Shown piece by piece: positions 24,516 through 34,007 of a stretch of 64,000 nucleotides of DNA. A program made the translations under genes and the position numbers. Positions within the stretch are counted from its first letter, which is position 1; each line of letters begins with the position of its first letter. The DNA comes from Caballeronia novacaledonica. Lineage in GTDB: Bacteria > Pseudomonadota > Gammaproteobacteria > Burkholderiales > Burkholderiaceae. The notes below the pieces were generated by a model. That model ran no database searches. It was not told the DNA's origin and was given only the letters and a program-made list of their open reading frames with translations. Location: assembly GCF_900258035.1 (NCBI RefSeq), contig NZ_OGTP01000021.1, forward strand, positions 1 to 64,000, in the 5' to 3' direction.

Positions 24516-27500
24516 TCACTCCGTGGCGTTCGCCGGACGCGCGCGGCCCTGGCGACGCGCACGCCGCGCTTCCGCGCGAATGCGGAAGCGGTCCATATAG
24601 AGATAGACGACGGGCGTCGTATAGAGCGTCAGCATCTGGCTCACGATCAGCCCGCCGACGATGGCGATGCCGAGCGGCGCGCGCATCTCCGAGCCTTCGC
24701 CGGTGCCGAACGCGAGCGGTAGCGCGCCGAGCAGCGCGGCCGCCGTGGTCATCATGATCGGGCGGAAGCGCAGCAGGCACGCTTCGCGGATCGCGTCTTG
24801 CGGCGTCTGTGCGCCGTGGCGCGTCGCCTCGATCGCGAAGTCGACCATCATGATCGCGTTCTTCTTGACGATGCCGATGAGCAGAATCACCGCGATCAGC
24901 GCGATGATGCTGAACTCGGTCTTGAACAGCAGCAGCGCAAGCAGCGCGCCGATGCCCGCCGACGGCAGCGTCGAAAGAATCGTGATCGGATGGATGTAGC
25001 TCTCGTACAGGATTCCAAGCACGATATACACGGCCGCCAGCGCCGCGAGAATCAGCAGCGGCTGGTCGTTGAGCGATTGCTGGAACGCCTGCGCCGTGCC
25101 CTGGAAACTGCCGTGGATGGTCTGCGGCACGCCGATTTCGGCCATGGTTTCGTAGATGGCGGCGGTCGCCTCGGACAGCGACTTGCCCGGCGGCAAGTTG
25201 AACGAGATCGTCGACGCGACGAACTGGCTCTGGTGATTCACCGAAAGCGGCGTATTGCCCGGCCCGAACTTCGCGATGGCCGACAACGGGACCATGGTTT
25301 CCTTCGACGTCGATACCGCCGCGCCCGACGACGAACCGTTCTTGCCCGTCGCCGCGATCGCGTTGGTGGCGGAGTTCTTCACGGCGGCGAGCGCGAGCGC
25401 GGCGTTGGTGTCGGTCGCGCTGGTGGACGCGCCGCCCGCGCCCGTCGAGCCGGTAGCCGATGTGGAAGCCGTGGTGGTCGTCGATTGCGTCGATGCCGAT
25501 CCGCTCGCCGTGCCGCCCGACGTGCTGACGTAAATCTGCTTGAGCGTCTCCGGGTTCTGCCAGTATTTCGGCGCGAGTTCCATCACCACGTGATACTGCG
25601 AAAGCGGGTTGTAGATGGTCGAGACCTGGCGCTGGCCGAACGCGTCGTAGAGCGTGTTGTCGATCTGCGCGGGCTTGATGCCGAGGCGCGCGGCGGTCGA
25701 GCGGTCGAACGTGACCATCGCTTCGAGGCCGCCTTGTTGCTGGTCGGAGTTGACGTCGGTGAGTTCGGGGCGCTTTTGCAGCGCGTCGGTGAGCAGCGGT
25801 CCCCACTTGTAGAGATCGGAGGTCGTGTCGGACAGCAGCGTGAACTGATACTGCGCGTTCGACTGCCGTCCGCCCACGCGAATGTCCTGCACCGCCTGCA
25901 GGAACGTGCGCGCGCCCGCGACATCCGCGAGCGGCGTGCGCAGACGGTTGATCACCTGGTCGGCGGACACCTTGCGCTCGCTCTTCGGCTTGAGCGAGAT
26001 GAACATGAAGCCCGAGTTGGTCGAACGCCCGCCGGTGAAGCCCGCGACGCTATCGACAGCCGGGTCCGCCTCGACGATCTTCATCATCTCCGTGAACTTG
26101 ATTTTCATCGCCTGGAACGACGTGCTCTGGTCCGCCTGAATGCCGCCGATGATGCGCCCCGTGTCCTGCTGCGGGAAAAAGCCCTTCGGCACGATGACGT
26201 ACAAGTAAATATTCAGCCCGATGGTCGCGAGCAGAATCAGCAGAATCGTGCGCGGATGCGCGAGCGCCCAGCCGAGCGTGCGCGCGTAGGCGCGCTGCAT
26301 GCGGTCGAACTGGCGCTCGAGCCAGCGCGCGACGCGGCCTTCTTCCTTGCGCTCGTGCGGTTCGTCGAGCAGGCGCGAGCACATCATCGGCGTGACGGTC
26401 AGCGACACGACGAGCGACACCGCGATCGCGAGCGAAAGCGTCAGCGCGAACTCGCGGAACAGCCGCCCGACGATGCCGCCCATCAGCAAGATAGGCAGGA
26501 ACACCGCGACGAGCGACACGCTGATCGACAACACCGTGAAGCCGACCTCGCGCGCGCCCAGAATGGCGGCCTCCATGCGCGGCACGCCTTTCTCCACGTG
26601 CCGTGTGATGTTCTCCAGCACGACGATCGCGTCGTCGACGACGAAGCCCGTCGCGATGGTCAGCGCCATCAGCGAGAGGTTGTCGAGCGAGAAGCCGAGC
26701 AGATACATGGCCGCGAAGGTGCCGATGATCGAAATCGGCACGGCGACGCTCGGTATCAGCGTTGCGCGCCAGTTGCGCAGGAACAGGAACACGACCATCA
26801 CGACGAGCGCCACCGCGATCACGAGCGTCAGTTCGGTATCGTGCAGCGATGCGCGGATGGTGGTCGAGCGGTCGGCGGTCGGCGTGATCTGCACGTCGGC
26901 GGGCAGCGCCGCCTGAAGCTGCGGCAGCATCGACTTGACGCGGTCGATCGTCTCGATAATGTTCGCGCCCGGCTGGCGATAGAGAATCACGAGCACCGCG
27001 CGCTTGTTGTTGATGAGACCGAGGTTGCGCAGGTCTTCGACCGAATCGACCACTTCGCCGACATCCGAGAGTTTCACCGCCGAGCCGTTGCGGTACGCGA
27101 CGACGAGATCCTTGTACTGCGAAGCCTTGCTCGCCTGATCGTTGGTGTAGAGCTGGACGCGGTTGCCCTTGAACTCGATCGCGCCCTTCGGACTGTTCGC
27201 GTTCGCCGACGCGAGCGCCGCGCGCACGTCTTCCAGTCCGATGCCGTAGTGAAAGAGCGCGCCCGGCTCCAGCTCGACGCGCACCGCCGGATTCGCGGAG
27301 CCGCTCACGTCGACTTCGCCGACGCCCGGCACGGTCGACAGCGTCTGCTGCAGCACGGTCGCGGCGGAATCGTACAGCGAGCCCGCCGTGCGCGTGGGCG
27401 ACGACAGCGCGAGCACGAGAATCGGCGCGTCGGCGGGATTGACCTTGTGGTAGGTCGGGTTCTGGCGCAGCGCGGTCGGCAGATCGGCGCGCGCGGCGTT

Positions 27501-27836
27501 GATCGCGGCCTGCACGTCGCGCGCGGCGCCGTCGATGTCGCGATTGAGGCCGAATTGCAGCGTGATGCGCGTCGAGCCGACCGAACTCATCGACGTCATC
27601 TCGCTCACGTCGGCGATGGTGCCGAGATGCCGCTCCAGCGGGCTCGCGACGCTCGTCGCGACCGTCTCCGGACTCGCGCCGGGCAGCGACGCCTGCACGG
27701 AGATCGTCGGAAAATCGACCTGCGGCAGCGGCGCGACGGGCAGGCGCACGAACGCGAACATGCCCGCCAGCGCGATGCCGATCGCGAGCAGCGTCGTTGC
27801 GACCGGCCGGGCGATGAAGATGCGCGACAGGTTCAT
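24516..27836 (-). CDS. mdtC: RND efflux permease, MdtC-like, with low-complexity insertion
   Basis: This 1106-aa HAE1-type RND permease is longer than the usual 1020-1040 aa. It has the normal 12-helix, two-lobe plan: start MNLSRIFIARPVATTLLAI, TM4-region ATGFVVDDAIVVLEN with the proton-relay Asp pair, and GIVKKNAIMMVDFAIEA in the second lobe. Residues about 771-843 are a Ser/Thr/Gly/Ala-rich stretch (for example GSASTQSTTTTASTSATGS) inserted in the periplasmic domain before MVPLSAIAKF. It follows the MdtB-like gene by 3 bp. The symbol rests on operon order and resemblance. Confidence 0.88.
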   Translation of the reverse strand: MNLSRIFIARPVATTLLAIGIALAGMFAFVRLPVAPLPQVDFPTISVQASLPGASPETVATSVASPLERHLGTIADVSEMTSMSSVGSTRITLQFGLNRDIDGAARDVQAAINAARADLPTALRQNPTYHKVNPADAPILVLALSSPTRTAGSLYDSAATVLQQTLSTVPGVGEVDVSGSANPAVRVELEPGALFHYGIGLEDVRAALASANANSPKGAIEFKGNRVQLYTNDQASKASQYKDLVVAYRNGSAVKLSDVGEVVDSVEDLRNLGLINNKRAVLVILYRQPGANIIETIDRVKSMLPQLQAALPADVQITPTADRSTTIRASLHDTELTLVIAVALVVMVVFLFLRNWRATLIPSVAVPISIIGTFAAMYLLGFSLDNLSLMALTIATGFVVDDAIVVLENITRHVEKGVPRMEAAILGAREVGFTVLSISVSLVAVFLPILLMGGIVGRLFREFALTLSLAIAVSLVVSLTVTPMMCSRLLDEPHERKEEGRVARWLERQFDRMQRAYARTLGWALAHPRTILLILLATIGLNIYLYVIVPKGFFPQQDTGRIIGGIQADQSTSFQAMKIKFTEMMKIVEADPAVDSVAGFTGGRSTNSGFMFISLKPKSERKVSADQVINRLRTPLADVAGARTFLQAVQDIRVGGRQSNAQYQFTLLSDTTSDLYKWGPLLTDALQKRPELTDVNSDQQQGGLEAMVTFDRSTAARLGIKPAQIDNTLYDAFGQRQVSTIYNPLSQYHVVMELAPKYWQNPETLKQIYVSTSGGTASGSASTQSTTTTASTSATGSTGAGGASTSATDTNAALALAAVKNSATNAIAATGKNGSSSGAAVSTSKETMVPLSAIAKFGPGNTPLSVNHQSQFVASTISFNLPPGKSLSEATAAIYETMAEIGVPQTIHGSFQGTAQAFQQSLNDQPLLILAALAAVYIVLGILYESYIHPITILSTLPSAGIGALLALLLFKTEFSIIALIAVILLIGIVKKNAIMMVDFAIEATRHGAQTPQDAIREACLLRFRPIMMTTAAALLGALPLAFGTGEGSEMRAPLGIAIVGGLIVSQMLTLYTTPVVYLYMDRFRIRAEARRARRQGRARPANATE

Positions 27837-27839
27837 GGC

Positions 27840-30800
27840 TCAGCGTCCCTCACTGGCCGGCGCCGGGGGCGTGCCTCGGTGAAAACGCGCGCGCAGCCTG
27901 CGGGCGAGCGAATCGAAGCCTAGATAGATCACCGGCGTCGTGAAGAGCGTGAGCAATTGCGACACGATCAGACCGCCGACGATCGCAATGCCGAGCGGAT
28001 GCCGCAACTCCGAGCCCGCGCCCCAGCCGAGCATGAGCGGCAACGCGCCGAGGAGCGCGGCCATCGTCGTCATGAGAATCGGGCGGAAGCGCAGCAGGCA
28101 CGCCTGGAAGATCGCCTCGCGCGGCGGCTTGCCTTCCTCGCGTTCGGCTTCGAGCGCGAAGTCGATCATCATGATCGCGTTCTTCTTCACGATGCCGATC
28201 AGCAGCACGATACCGATGATGCCGATGATGTCGAGATCGTGCCCGGTGATCATCAGCGAGAGCAGCGCGCCGACGCCGGCGGACGGCAGCGTCGAAAGAA
28301 TGGTGATCGGATGGATGAAGCTCTCGTACAGCACGCCGAGCACGATGTACATCGTCACGATGGCCGCGAGAATCAGGAACAGTTCGTTCGAGAGCGAAGC
28401 CTGGAACGCGAGCGCCGCGCCCTGGAAGCGGATCTGGAACGACGCGGGCAGGCCGATGTCCTCCTTCGCCTGTTCGATCGCCTTCACCGCTTCGCCGAGC
28501 GACGCGCCCTTGGCGAGATTGAAGGAGACGGTCGTCGCGGGGAACTGGCCCAAGTGCGTGACGAGCAGCGGCGCGGCGCGCTCGTGGAACTTCGCGATGG
28601 CCGAAAGCGGCACCTGCCCGTTGCTCGCGGTGGAGGAGGGCAGATAGATGCCGTTGAGCGTGTCGCTGTAGTGCGCGTCGCTCGGCTCGGCTTCGAGAAT
28701 CACGCGGTACTGGTTCGACTGCGTGAAGATCGTCGAGATGATCCGCTGGCCGAACGCGTCATAAAGCGCGTTGTCGACGGTCGCGGGCGTGATGCCGAAG
28801 CGCGCGGCCGTCTCGCGGTCGATCTCGATGTACACCGACTGGCCGTTTTGCTGCAGGTCGGTGGCGACATCGGTGAGGATCGCCGTGTGTTGCAGGCGCT
28901 CGACGAGCTTCGGCACCCATTCCGCGAATTCGGACGGATTCGGGTCGGTCAGCATGAACTGATACTGCGTCGGGCTGACGGTCGAGTCGATGGTCAGATC
29001 CTGCACCGGCTGCATGTAGAGCTTGATGCCCGGAATGTCCGCGACTTCGCTCTGAATCGTGCGGATGATGTCGCTCGACGTGTTGCTGCGGTCGTCGCGC
29101 GGCTTCAGGTTGATGAGCATGCGCCCGCTGTTGAGCGTGATGTTCGTGCCGTCGACGCCGACGAACGACGTCAGGCTTTCCACGTCCGGGTTCTGCAGAA
29201 TCTTCTGCGCGAGCGCCTGCTGCTGCTGGGCGACGGCCTGATACGACGCCGCCTGCGGCGCCTGCGTGATCGCCTGAATGACGCCCGTGTCCTGCGTCGG
29301 GAAGAAGCCCTTCGGAATATAAACGTACAGCACGGCCGTGAAAATGAGCGTGAGCACGAACACGAGCAGTGTCGCGCGCTGGCGCTCCAGCACCCATTCG
29401 AGCGCGACCGCATAACGCCCGATCACATAATCGATGAACTGATGCGCGCGCGCCTCGAAGCGCTTGCTTTCCTTCGGCGGCGTGTGGCGCAGGAGCTTCG
29501 CGCACATCATCGGCACGAGCGTGAGCGAGACGATCGCCGAAATGACGATGGTCACCGCGAGCGTGATCGCGAATTCGTGGAATAGGCGGCCGACCACGTC
29601 GCCCATGAAGAGCAGCGGAATCAGCACGGCGATGAGCGAAACCGTCAGCGAGATGATGGTGAAGCCGATCTGCTTCGATCCCTTCAACGCGGCTTCGAGC
29701 GGCGGTTCGCCTTCTTCGACATAGCGCGCGATGTTCTCGATCATGACGATGGCGTCGTCGACGACGAAGCCTGTCGCGATGGTCAGCGCCATCAGCGAGA
29801 GGTTGTCGAGCGAGAAACCGCACAGATACATGATCGCGAGCGTGCCGACGAGCGAGAGCGGCACGGACAAGCTGGGGATGATCGTCGCGTAGACGTTCGC
29901 GAGGAAGAGGTAGATCACCAGCACGACCAGCACGACGGAGAGCGCGAGCTCGAACTGCACGTCGCGAACCGATGCGCGGATGGTCGTGGTGCGGTCCGTG
30001 ACGACGCGCACGTCGAGCGCCGCCGGCAGCGCCTGCTGCAACTGCGGCAGGATTTTCTTGATGCCGTCCACGACCGCGATCACGTTCGCGCCCGGCTGGC
30101 GCTGCACGTTCAGGATGATCGCGGGTGTGGCATCGACCCACGCGCCGAGCTTCGTGTTCTCCGGCCCCTGCACGATGGTCGCGACGTCCGTCAGCATGAT
30201 CGGGCGGCCGTTGCGATAGGCGACCACCGCGCTCTTGTAGGCGTCGGCGTCGGTGAGCTGGTCGTTCGCGTTGATCGTGTAGGCGCGCGTCGGGCCGTCG
30301 AAGTTGCCCTTCGGCGTGTTGACGTTGAGATTCGAAATCGTCGTGCGCAGGTCGTCGATGTTGAGCCCGTACGATGCGAGCGCGCGCGTGTTCGCCCGGA
30401 TGCGCACGGCGGGGCGATTGCCGCCGCTCACCGACACGAGGCCCACGCCCGCCACCTGCGAGATTTTCTGCGCGAGGCGCGTGTCGGAGAGATCCTGGAC
30501 CTGCGTGAGCGGCAGGGTCTTCGAGCTCACCGCGAGCGTCATGATCGGCGCGTCGGCGGGATTCACCTTCGCGTAGATCGGCGGCGCGGGCAGGTCGGAC
30601 GGCAGCAGGTTGCCCGCCGCGTTGATCGCCGCCTGCACTTCCTGCTCGGCGATATCGAGCGGCAAGTCGAGGCTGAACTGCAGCGTGATGACCGATGCGC
30701 CCGCCGAGCTTTGCGACGACATCTGGTTCAGGCTCGCCATCTGCCCGAACTGCTTTTCGAGCGGCGCGGTGACGCTCGATGTCATCACGTCCGGCGACGC

Positions 30801-30959
30801 GCCCGGATAGAACGTCTGGACCTGGATCGTCGGATAGTCGACGGCGGGCAGCGCCGAGAGCGGCAAAAAGCGCAGCGCGACGAGGCCGACCAGCATGATC
30901 GCCGCCATCAGGAGCGCCGTGCCGACCGGACGCAGGATAAAAATGCGAGATGGGTTCAT
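27840..30959 (-). CDS. mdtB: RND efflux permease, MdtB-like
   Basis: This 1039-aa HAE1-family inner-membrane permease is of normal length, driven by proton flux. It begins MNPSRIFILRPVGTALLMAA and carries ATGFVVDDAIVMIEN with the TM4 Asp pair and GIVKKNAIMMIDFALEA in the second lobe. In E. coli, MdtB and MdtC assemble as a mixed trimer (two MdtB, one MdtC) with adaptor MdtA, and the gene order here matches. It starts 29 bp after the adaptor gene. Substrates cannot be read from sequence. Confidence 0.9.
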   Translation of the reverse strand: MNPSRIFILRPVGTALLMAAIMLVGLVALRFLPLSALPAVDYPTIQVQTFYPGASPDVMTSSVTAPLEKQFGQMASLNQMSSQSSAGASVITLQFSLDLPLDIAEQEVQAAINAAGNLLPSDLPAPPIYAKVNPADAPIMTLAVSSKTLPLTQVQDLSDTRLAQKISQVAGVGLVSVSGGNRPAVRIRANTRALASYGLNIDDLRTTISNLNVNTPKGNFDGPTRAYTINANDQLTDADAYKSAVVAYRNGRPIMLTDVATIVQGPENTKLGAWVDATPAIILNVQRQPGANVIAVVDGIKKILPQLQQALPAALDVRVVTDRTTTIRASVRDVQFELALSVVLVVLVIYLFLANVYATIIPSLSVPLSLVGTLAIMYLCGFSLDNLSLMALTIATGFVVDDAIVMIENIARYVEEGEPPLEAALKGSKQIGFTIISLTVSLIAVLIPLLFMGDVVGRLFHEFAITLAVTIVISAIVSLTLVPMMCAKLLRHTPPKESKRFEARAHQFIDYVIGRYAVALEWVLERQRATLLVFVLTLIFTAVLYVYIPKGFFPTQDTGVIQAITQAPQAASYQAVAQQQQALAQKILQNPDVESLTSFVGVDGTNITLNSGRMLINLKPRDDRSNTSSDIIRTIQSEVADIPGIKLYMQPVQDLTIDSTVSPTQYQFMLTDPNPSEFAEWVPKLVERLQHTAILTDVATDLQQNGQSVYIEIDRETAARFGITPATVDNALYDAFGQRIISTIFTQSNQYRVILEAEPSDAHYSDTLNGIYLPSSTASNGQVPLSAIAKFHERAAPLLVTHLGQFPATTVSFNLAKGASLGEAVKAIEQAKEDIGLPASFQIRFQGAALAFQASLSNELFLILAAIVTMYIVLGVLYESFIHPITILSTLPSAGVGALLSLMITGHDLDIIGIIGIVLLIGIVKKNAIMMIDFALEAEREEGKPPREAIFQACLLRFRPILMTTMAALLGALPLMLGWGAGSELRHPLGIAIVGGLIVSQLLTLFTTPVIYLGFDSLARRLRARFHRGTPPAPASEGR

Positions 30960-30988
30960 GCCGGATTCGTTGCTTTATGCGTGAGCGC

Positions 30989-32335
30989 TCACTGCGATTG
31001 CTGCTGCCGGCGATGTCCGCCGCGATGCGCGCCGGAAGCGCCCGATGCCGCAGCCGCGCCGGACGCGCCCGAGGCCGCTTGCGCTTTTTCGGCCGGAATC
31101 GTGATCTTCGCGCCTTCCTTCAGGCGGTCGGAGCCGTCGATCACCACGCGCTCGCCCACTTGCAGCCCGGACTTGATGCTCGTGCGTTCGCCATCGACCG
31201 GGCCGGTCTTCACGTTGCGCACCGTGACGGTGTTGTCCGGCTTCACGACATAGACGAACGAACCGGACGAGCCGTTCAGCACCGCCGAGGTGGGCACGAT
31301 GGTCGCGTTCCTGATGACATCGACGAGCAGCTTCGTGTTCACGAACTGATTCGGGAAGAGCATGCTCTCCTTGTTGTCGAAGGTGGCGCGCAGCTTCACG
31401 GTGCCGGTGGTGGTGTCGATCTGGTTGTCGACGGTTTCGAGGTAGCCCGCTTCGAGCGACGTGGTGTTCGCGCGGTCGTACGCCGTCACGGACATCTTCG
31501 TGCCCGCGTGCAGCGGCTTGAGAATGGCGGCGAGGTTGTCTTCGGAAGTTGTGAAGATCACGCTGATCGGCTGCAACTGCGTGATGACCACGACGCCGTT
31601 GGTGTCGCCCGTGGTCACGTAGTTGCCCGGATCGACCTGACGCAAGCCCACACGCCCCGACACCGGCGCGGTGATGCGCGCGTAGGTCAGATCGAGCTTG
31701 TAGGTATCGACGTTCGCCTGATCCGACTTCACCGCGCCTTCGTACTGCTTCACGAGCGACGCTTGAGTATCGACCTGCTGCTTCGCGATGGAGTCCTGCG
31801 ACAGCAGCGTCTGATAGCGCTGCAAGTCCAGACGCGCGGTCTGCAGCAACGCCTGGTCTTTCGCGAGCGCGCCTTGCGCGTTGCGCAGCGAGATTTCGTA
31901 GGGACGCGGATCGATCTGCGCGAGGACGTCGCCCTTCTTGACCATCTGGCCTTCCTTGAACGCGACGTCAACGAGCGTGCCGTTCAACTGCGTCTTGACC
32001 GTGACGTTCGCGAGCGGCGTGACGGTGCCGAGCGAATTGATGACGACGGGCATTTCGCCTTGCGTGACGGTCGCCACGTGCACCGGCTGCGGCTGGCTCG
32101 CCGCGCCCTGCGCGCCACGCCGCCCGCCCTGACGCGCTTCGGGCTGGCCGCTCGCGCCGCCGCCGCTGCCGCGATTCCATGGATGCCACCACGCGACCGC
32201 GCCGGCGACGATCAGGATCGCGACGATGAGCGGCACGATACGGCGCCGCCGCGGCGCGGATTCGATGGCGGCGGGCGTCGGAGGCGTCGGAGGCTTCGGG
32301 CGCGGCTGCGCGGGAGGATTCTTTTGGTCGTCCAT
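30989..32335 (-). CDS. mdtA: RND periplasmic adaptor, MdtA-like
   Basis: This 448-aa membrane-fusion protein has a Pro-rich cytoplasmic start and one TM helix at about 27-45 (RRIVPLIVAILIVAG). The adaptor body follows: lipoyl half-motifs around VKTQLNGTLVDVAFKEGQMV, a coiled-coil hairpin, and ITAPVSGRVGLRQVDPGNYV. The C-terminal 45 residues are Ala/Ser/Gln/His-rich. The start at 32335 gives MDDQKNPPAQP; longer readings go into the structured leader. It is first in the adaptor-pump-pump operon; no outer-membrane channel gene follows. Confidence 0.9.
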   Translation of the reverse strand: MDDQKNPPAQPRPKPPTPPTPAAIESAPRRRRIVPLIVAILIVAGAVAWWHPWNRGSGGGASGQPEARQGGRRGAQGAASQPQPVHVATVTQGEMPVVINSLGTVTPLANVTVKTQLNGTLVDVAFKEGQMVKKGDVLAQIDPRPYEISLRNAQGALAKDQALLQTARLDLQRYQTLLSQDSIAKQQVDTQASLVKQYEGAVKSDQANVDTYKLDLTYARITAPVSGRVGLRQVDPGNYVTTGDTNGVVVITQLQPISVIFTTSEDNLAAILKPLHAGTKMSVTAYDRANTTSLEAGYLETVDNQIDTTTGTVKLRATFDNKESMLFPNQFVNTKLLVDVIRNATIVPTSAVLNGSSGSFVYVVKPDNTVTVRNVKTGPVDGERTSIKSGLQVGERVVIDGSDRLKEGAKITIPAEKAQAASGASGAAAASGASGAHRGGHRRQQQSQ

Positions 32336-32387
32336 CGGTTCGGTGGCTGGGTCTTTCAAATCTGTACGGAGCGCGGACGGGCGGCGG

Positions 32388-32434
32388 TCACGGTTCGGAC
32401 GCGCAAGGCGATGCGCCGCGCGCATGAACCGTGA
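32388..32434 (-). repeat. Inverted repeat in the mdtABC leader (proximal)
   Basis: Perfect 9-bp arms TCACGGTTC (32388-32396) and GAACCGTGA (32426-32434) are separated by 29 bp, within 100 bp upstream of the mdtA start. As DNA it could be a dyad operator; as RNA it would be a long-loop hairpin with a GC-rich interior. Confidence 0.5.
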
Positions 32435-32519
32435 CCGAAGCGGAGGCCGTGAAAATCGCGGGGCCGTCGAAAGCGGCGGGAAAGCCTGCCTGTCGAGTCA
32501 GGCCGGGAATCCGGCGCGG

Positions 32520-32561
32520 CCCCGGTGCGCGCGAAGCATGATGCTACGTCTCGCACCGGGG
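32520..32561 (-). repeat. Inverted repeat in the mdtABC leader (distal)
   Basis: CCCCGGTGCG (32520-32529) and CGCACCGGGG (32552-32561) form perfect 10-bp arms around a 22-nt interior that itself contains AGCAT-G-ATGCT. No T tract follows on either strand, so it is not an obvious terminator for the IclR gene. The 326-bp spacer 32336-32661 otherwise shows no gene. Confidence 0.5.
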
Positions 32562-32661
32562 GCCGTCTACCGGCCATTCTTTCTGTTGATTACGACTGTT
32601 ACACGCGCGCCGACGCGAGCTTTCGACGGGGCTTCGCTCGCGCGCCGTGCAGTCGCGTAGT

Positions 32662-33501
32662 CTAACCGGCGGCGCGTATGGCGTTCGTCGCGCGCGTGCC
32701 GCCGATCTCGCGCGTGATCTGCTCGATGCAATCGAGCAGGGCCGGCGCGACTTCGCCGATCAGTACGTCGTGCGGGCATTGATGCGCGGCCCCGCCGCAG
32801 TTGACCGAATAACGCTCCTCCGACGGCCCGACGAATCCCGCCGCGACCGCGTTCAGCCCCTGATGCCATTCGCCGACGGAAATCGCGAAGCCGAGGCGCA
32901 ACGCATCGTCGAGGCCGCGCTGCAAGCCGCCCGCGATGGCCGGCCAGTCGTCGCCCGATGCGGTCTGCAGGCTGCCGATGAGCGCATGTCGGTCCGGCTC
33001 CGACAAGACCGCGAGATACGCGCGGCCGACCGCCGTGCGGCAGAGGTCCATCCTGCCGCCGACTTCGAGCCGCGAGACGAGCACGGCGGAGCGCGGCCGG
33101 ATGGCATCGATTACAACCATCTCCAGACGATCGCGCACGGCGAGGTGAACGGACAAGCCGGTGCGTTCCGCGAGCCGGATGAGGAACGGGCGCGCCCGTG
33201 CGCGAATATCGAAGTTGCGCAAGAATCCGTTGCTCAGTTCGAGAACCGATGCCGTCAGCACGAAACGTTCGCTGTCGGGCAACCGGAGCAGCAGCCCGAC
33301 ACCGACGAGCGTCGCGGTGATGCGCGAGATCGTGGGCTTGGGGATGCCGGTCCAGTCGGTCAGTTCGCGATTGCTCACGGGCGCGTCCGCGGCGGCGATC
33401 CGGCGCAATACGTCGAGCCCGCGCGCGAGCGCCGTGACTTCCTCGCCGTCCTTTTCCCGGGCGCGTTCCCGGCCCGGCGACCGATCATTTTGCATAGGCA
33501 T
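32662..33501 (-). CDS. IclR-family transcriptional regulator
   Basis: This 279-aa regulator has an N-terminal winged helix (about 22-85), with SNRELTDWTGIPKPTISRITATL as the helix-turn-helix region. An effector-binding GAF-like domain follows, with RSAVLVSRLEVGGRMDLCRTAVGRAYLA. Family members usually respond to small aromatic or organic acids. The start could be 33501 or 33495; no good ribosome site is seen for either. It is upstream of, and co-directional with, the RND operon, separated by the structured spacer, so it may regulate that operon, itself, or the RNA candidate at 33711. Confidence 0.88.
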   Translation of the reverse strand: MPMQNDRSPGRERAREKDGEEVTALARGLDVLRRIAAADAPVSNRELTDWTGIPKPTISRITATLVGVGLLLRLPDSERFVLTASVLELSNGFLRNFDIRARARPFLIRLAERTGLSVHLAVRDRLEMVVIDAIRPRSAVLVSRLEVGGRMDLCRTAVGRAYLAVLSEPDRHALIGSLQTASGDDWPAIAGGLQRGLDDALRLGFAISVGEWHQGLNAVAAGFVGPSEERYSVNCGGAAHQCPHDVLIGEVAPALLDCIEQITREIGGTRATNAIRAAG

Positions 33502-33644
33502 TTGTTTTGTGAAACATTGTTTTATTTGATGGCGGCCGCAATTCTACAGCGCTGCATCGCGAAACTTGCAAACGATGCAAACCTTCACGATAAGCTGTAT
33601 TCACGATGAAACTTTTCTGGCAATCATCGTGCCTTGAACGGAAC

Positions 33645-33660
33645 TTGGGCAGTTGCCCAA
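33645..33660. promoter_or_regulatory. Operator-like palindrome
   Basis: TTGGGCA-GT-TGCCCAA is a near-perfect 16-bp dyad lying 15 bp before the predicted -35 of the RNA candidate and about 145 bp upstream of the IclR start. Size and symmetry suit a dimeric regulator, perhaps the IclR protein itself. Confidence 0.4.
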
Positions 33661-33675
33661 ACCGTGAAGTTTTGC

Positions 33676-33846
33676 TTGACTTAGGCAGTGATCCCGGAAA
33701 AAATGGAACCGAATTTCGAAACCGAAGGTGATGTGCGCGTCGGCGCTTTCCGCTCAAGGCTCGAAATACAGGCTCTCAGGTTCTAGCACGGCCCTCGGAA
33801 TGGCTAGAACTTTTAAGGCGCTACGGAAACGTAGCGCCTTTTTTTT
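33676..33846 (+). ncRNA. Candidate small RNA ending in a strong terminator
   Basis: In the 506-bp gene-free stretch 33502-34007 the plus strand has TTGACT (33676-33681), a 17-bp spacer and AAAAAT (33699-33704) as a modest promoter, giving a start near 33711. The transcript would contain an 8-bp stem GTTCTAGC/GCTAGAAC (33780-33787 with 33803-33810). It ends in a textbook terminator: GGCGCTACG, loop GAAA, CGTAGCGCC (33817-33838) and eight Ts. No plus-strand gene precedes it that would need a terminator, so an independent RNA of about 136 nt is the simplest reading. The rest of the stretch, 33847-34007, shows nothing I can name. Confidence 0.55.
33817..33846 (+). terminator. Intrinsic terminator of the RNA candidate
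   Basis: A perfect 9-bp stem closed by a GAAA tetraloop is followed by TTTTTTTT. The T run is on the plus strand only, fixing the direction. Confidence 0.9.
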
Positions 33847-34007
33847 CGTACTCACGTTCGCCAAAGCGCTCTGGCGCGAATATACCTGAAGGGCATGGGC
33901 CACCGTGCGCGGCCGCTGAAGGGAATACCGGGAGGGGAGGAGGTCGGCGGTGGAGATCTTCACCGCCCGATGCAGAACGCGGCGCACAGGGCGCCGCGTC
34001 GAGGGAA

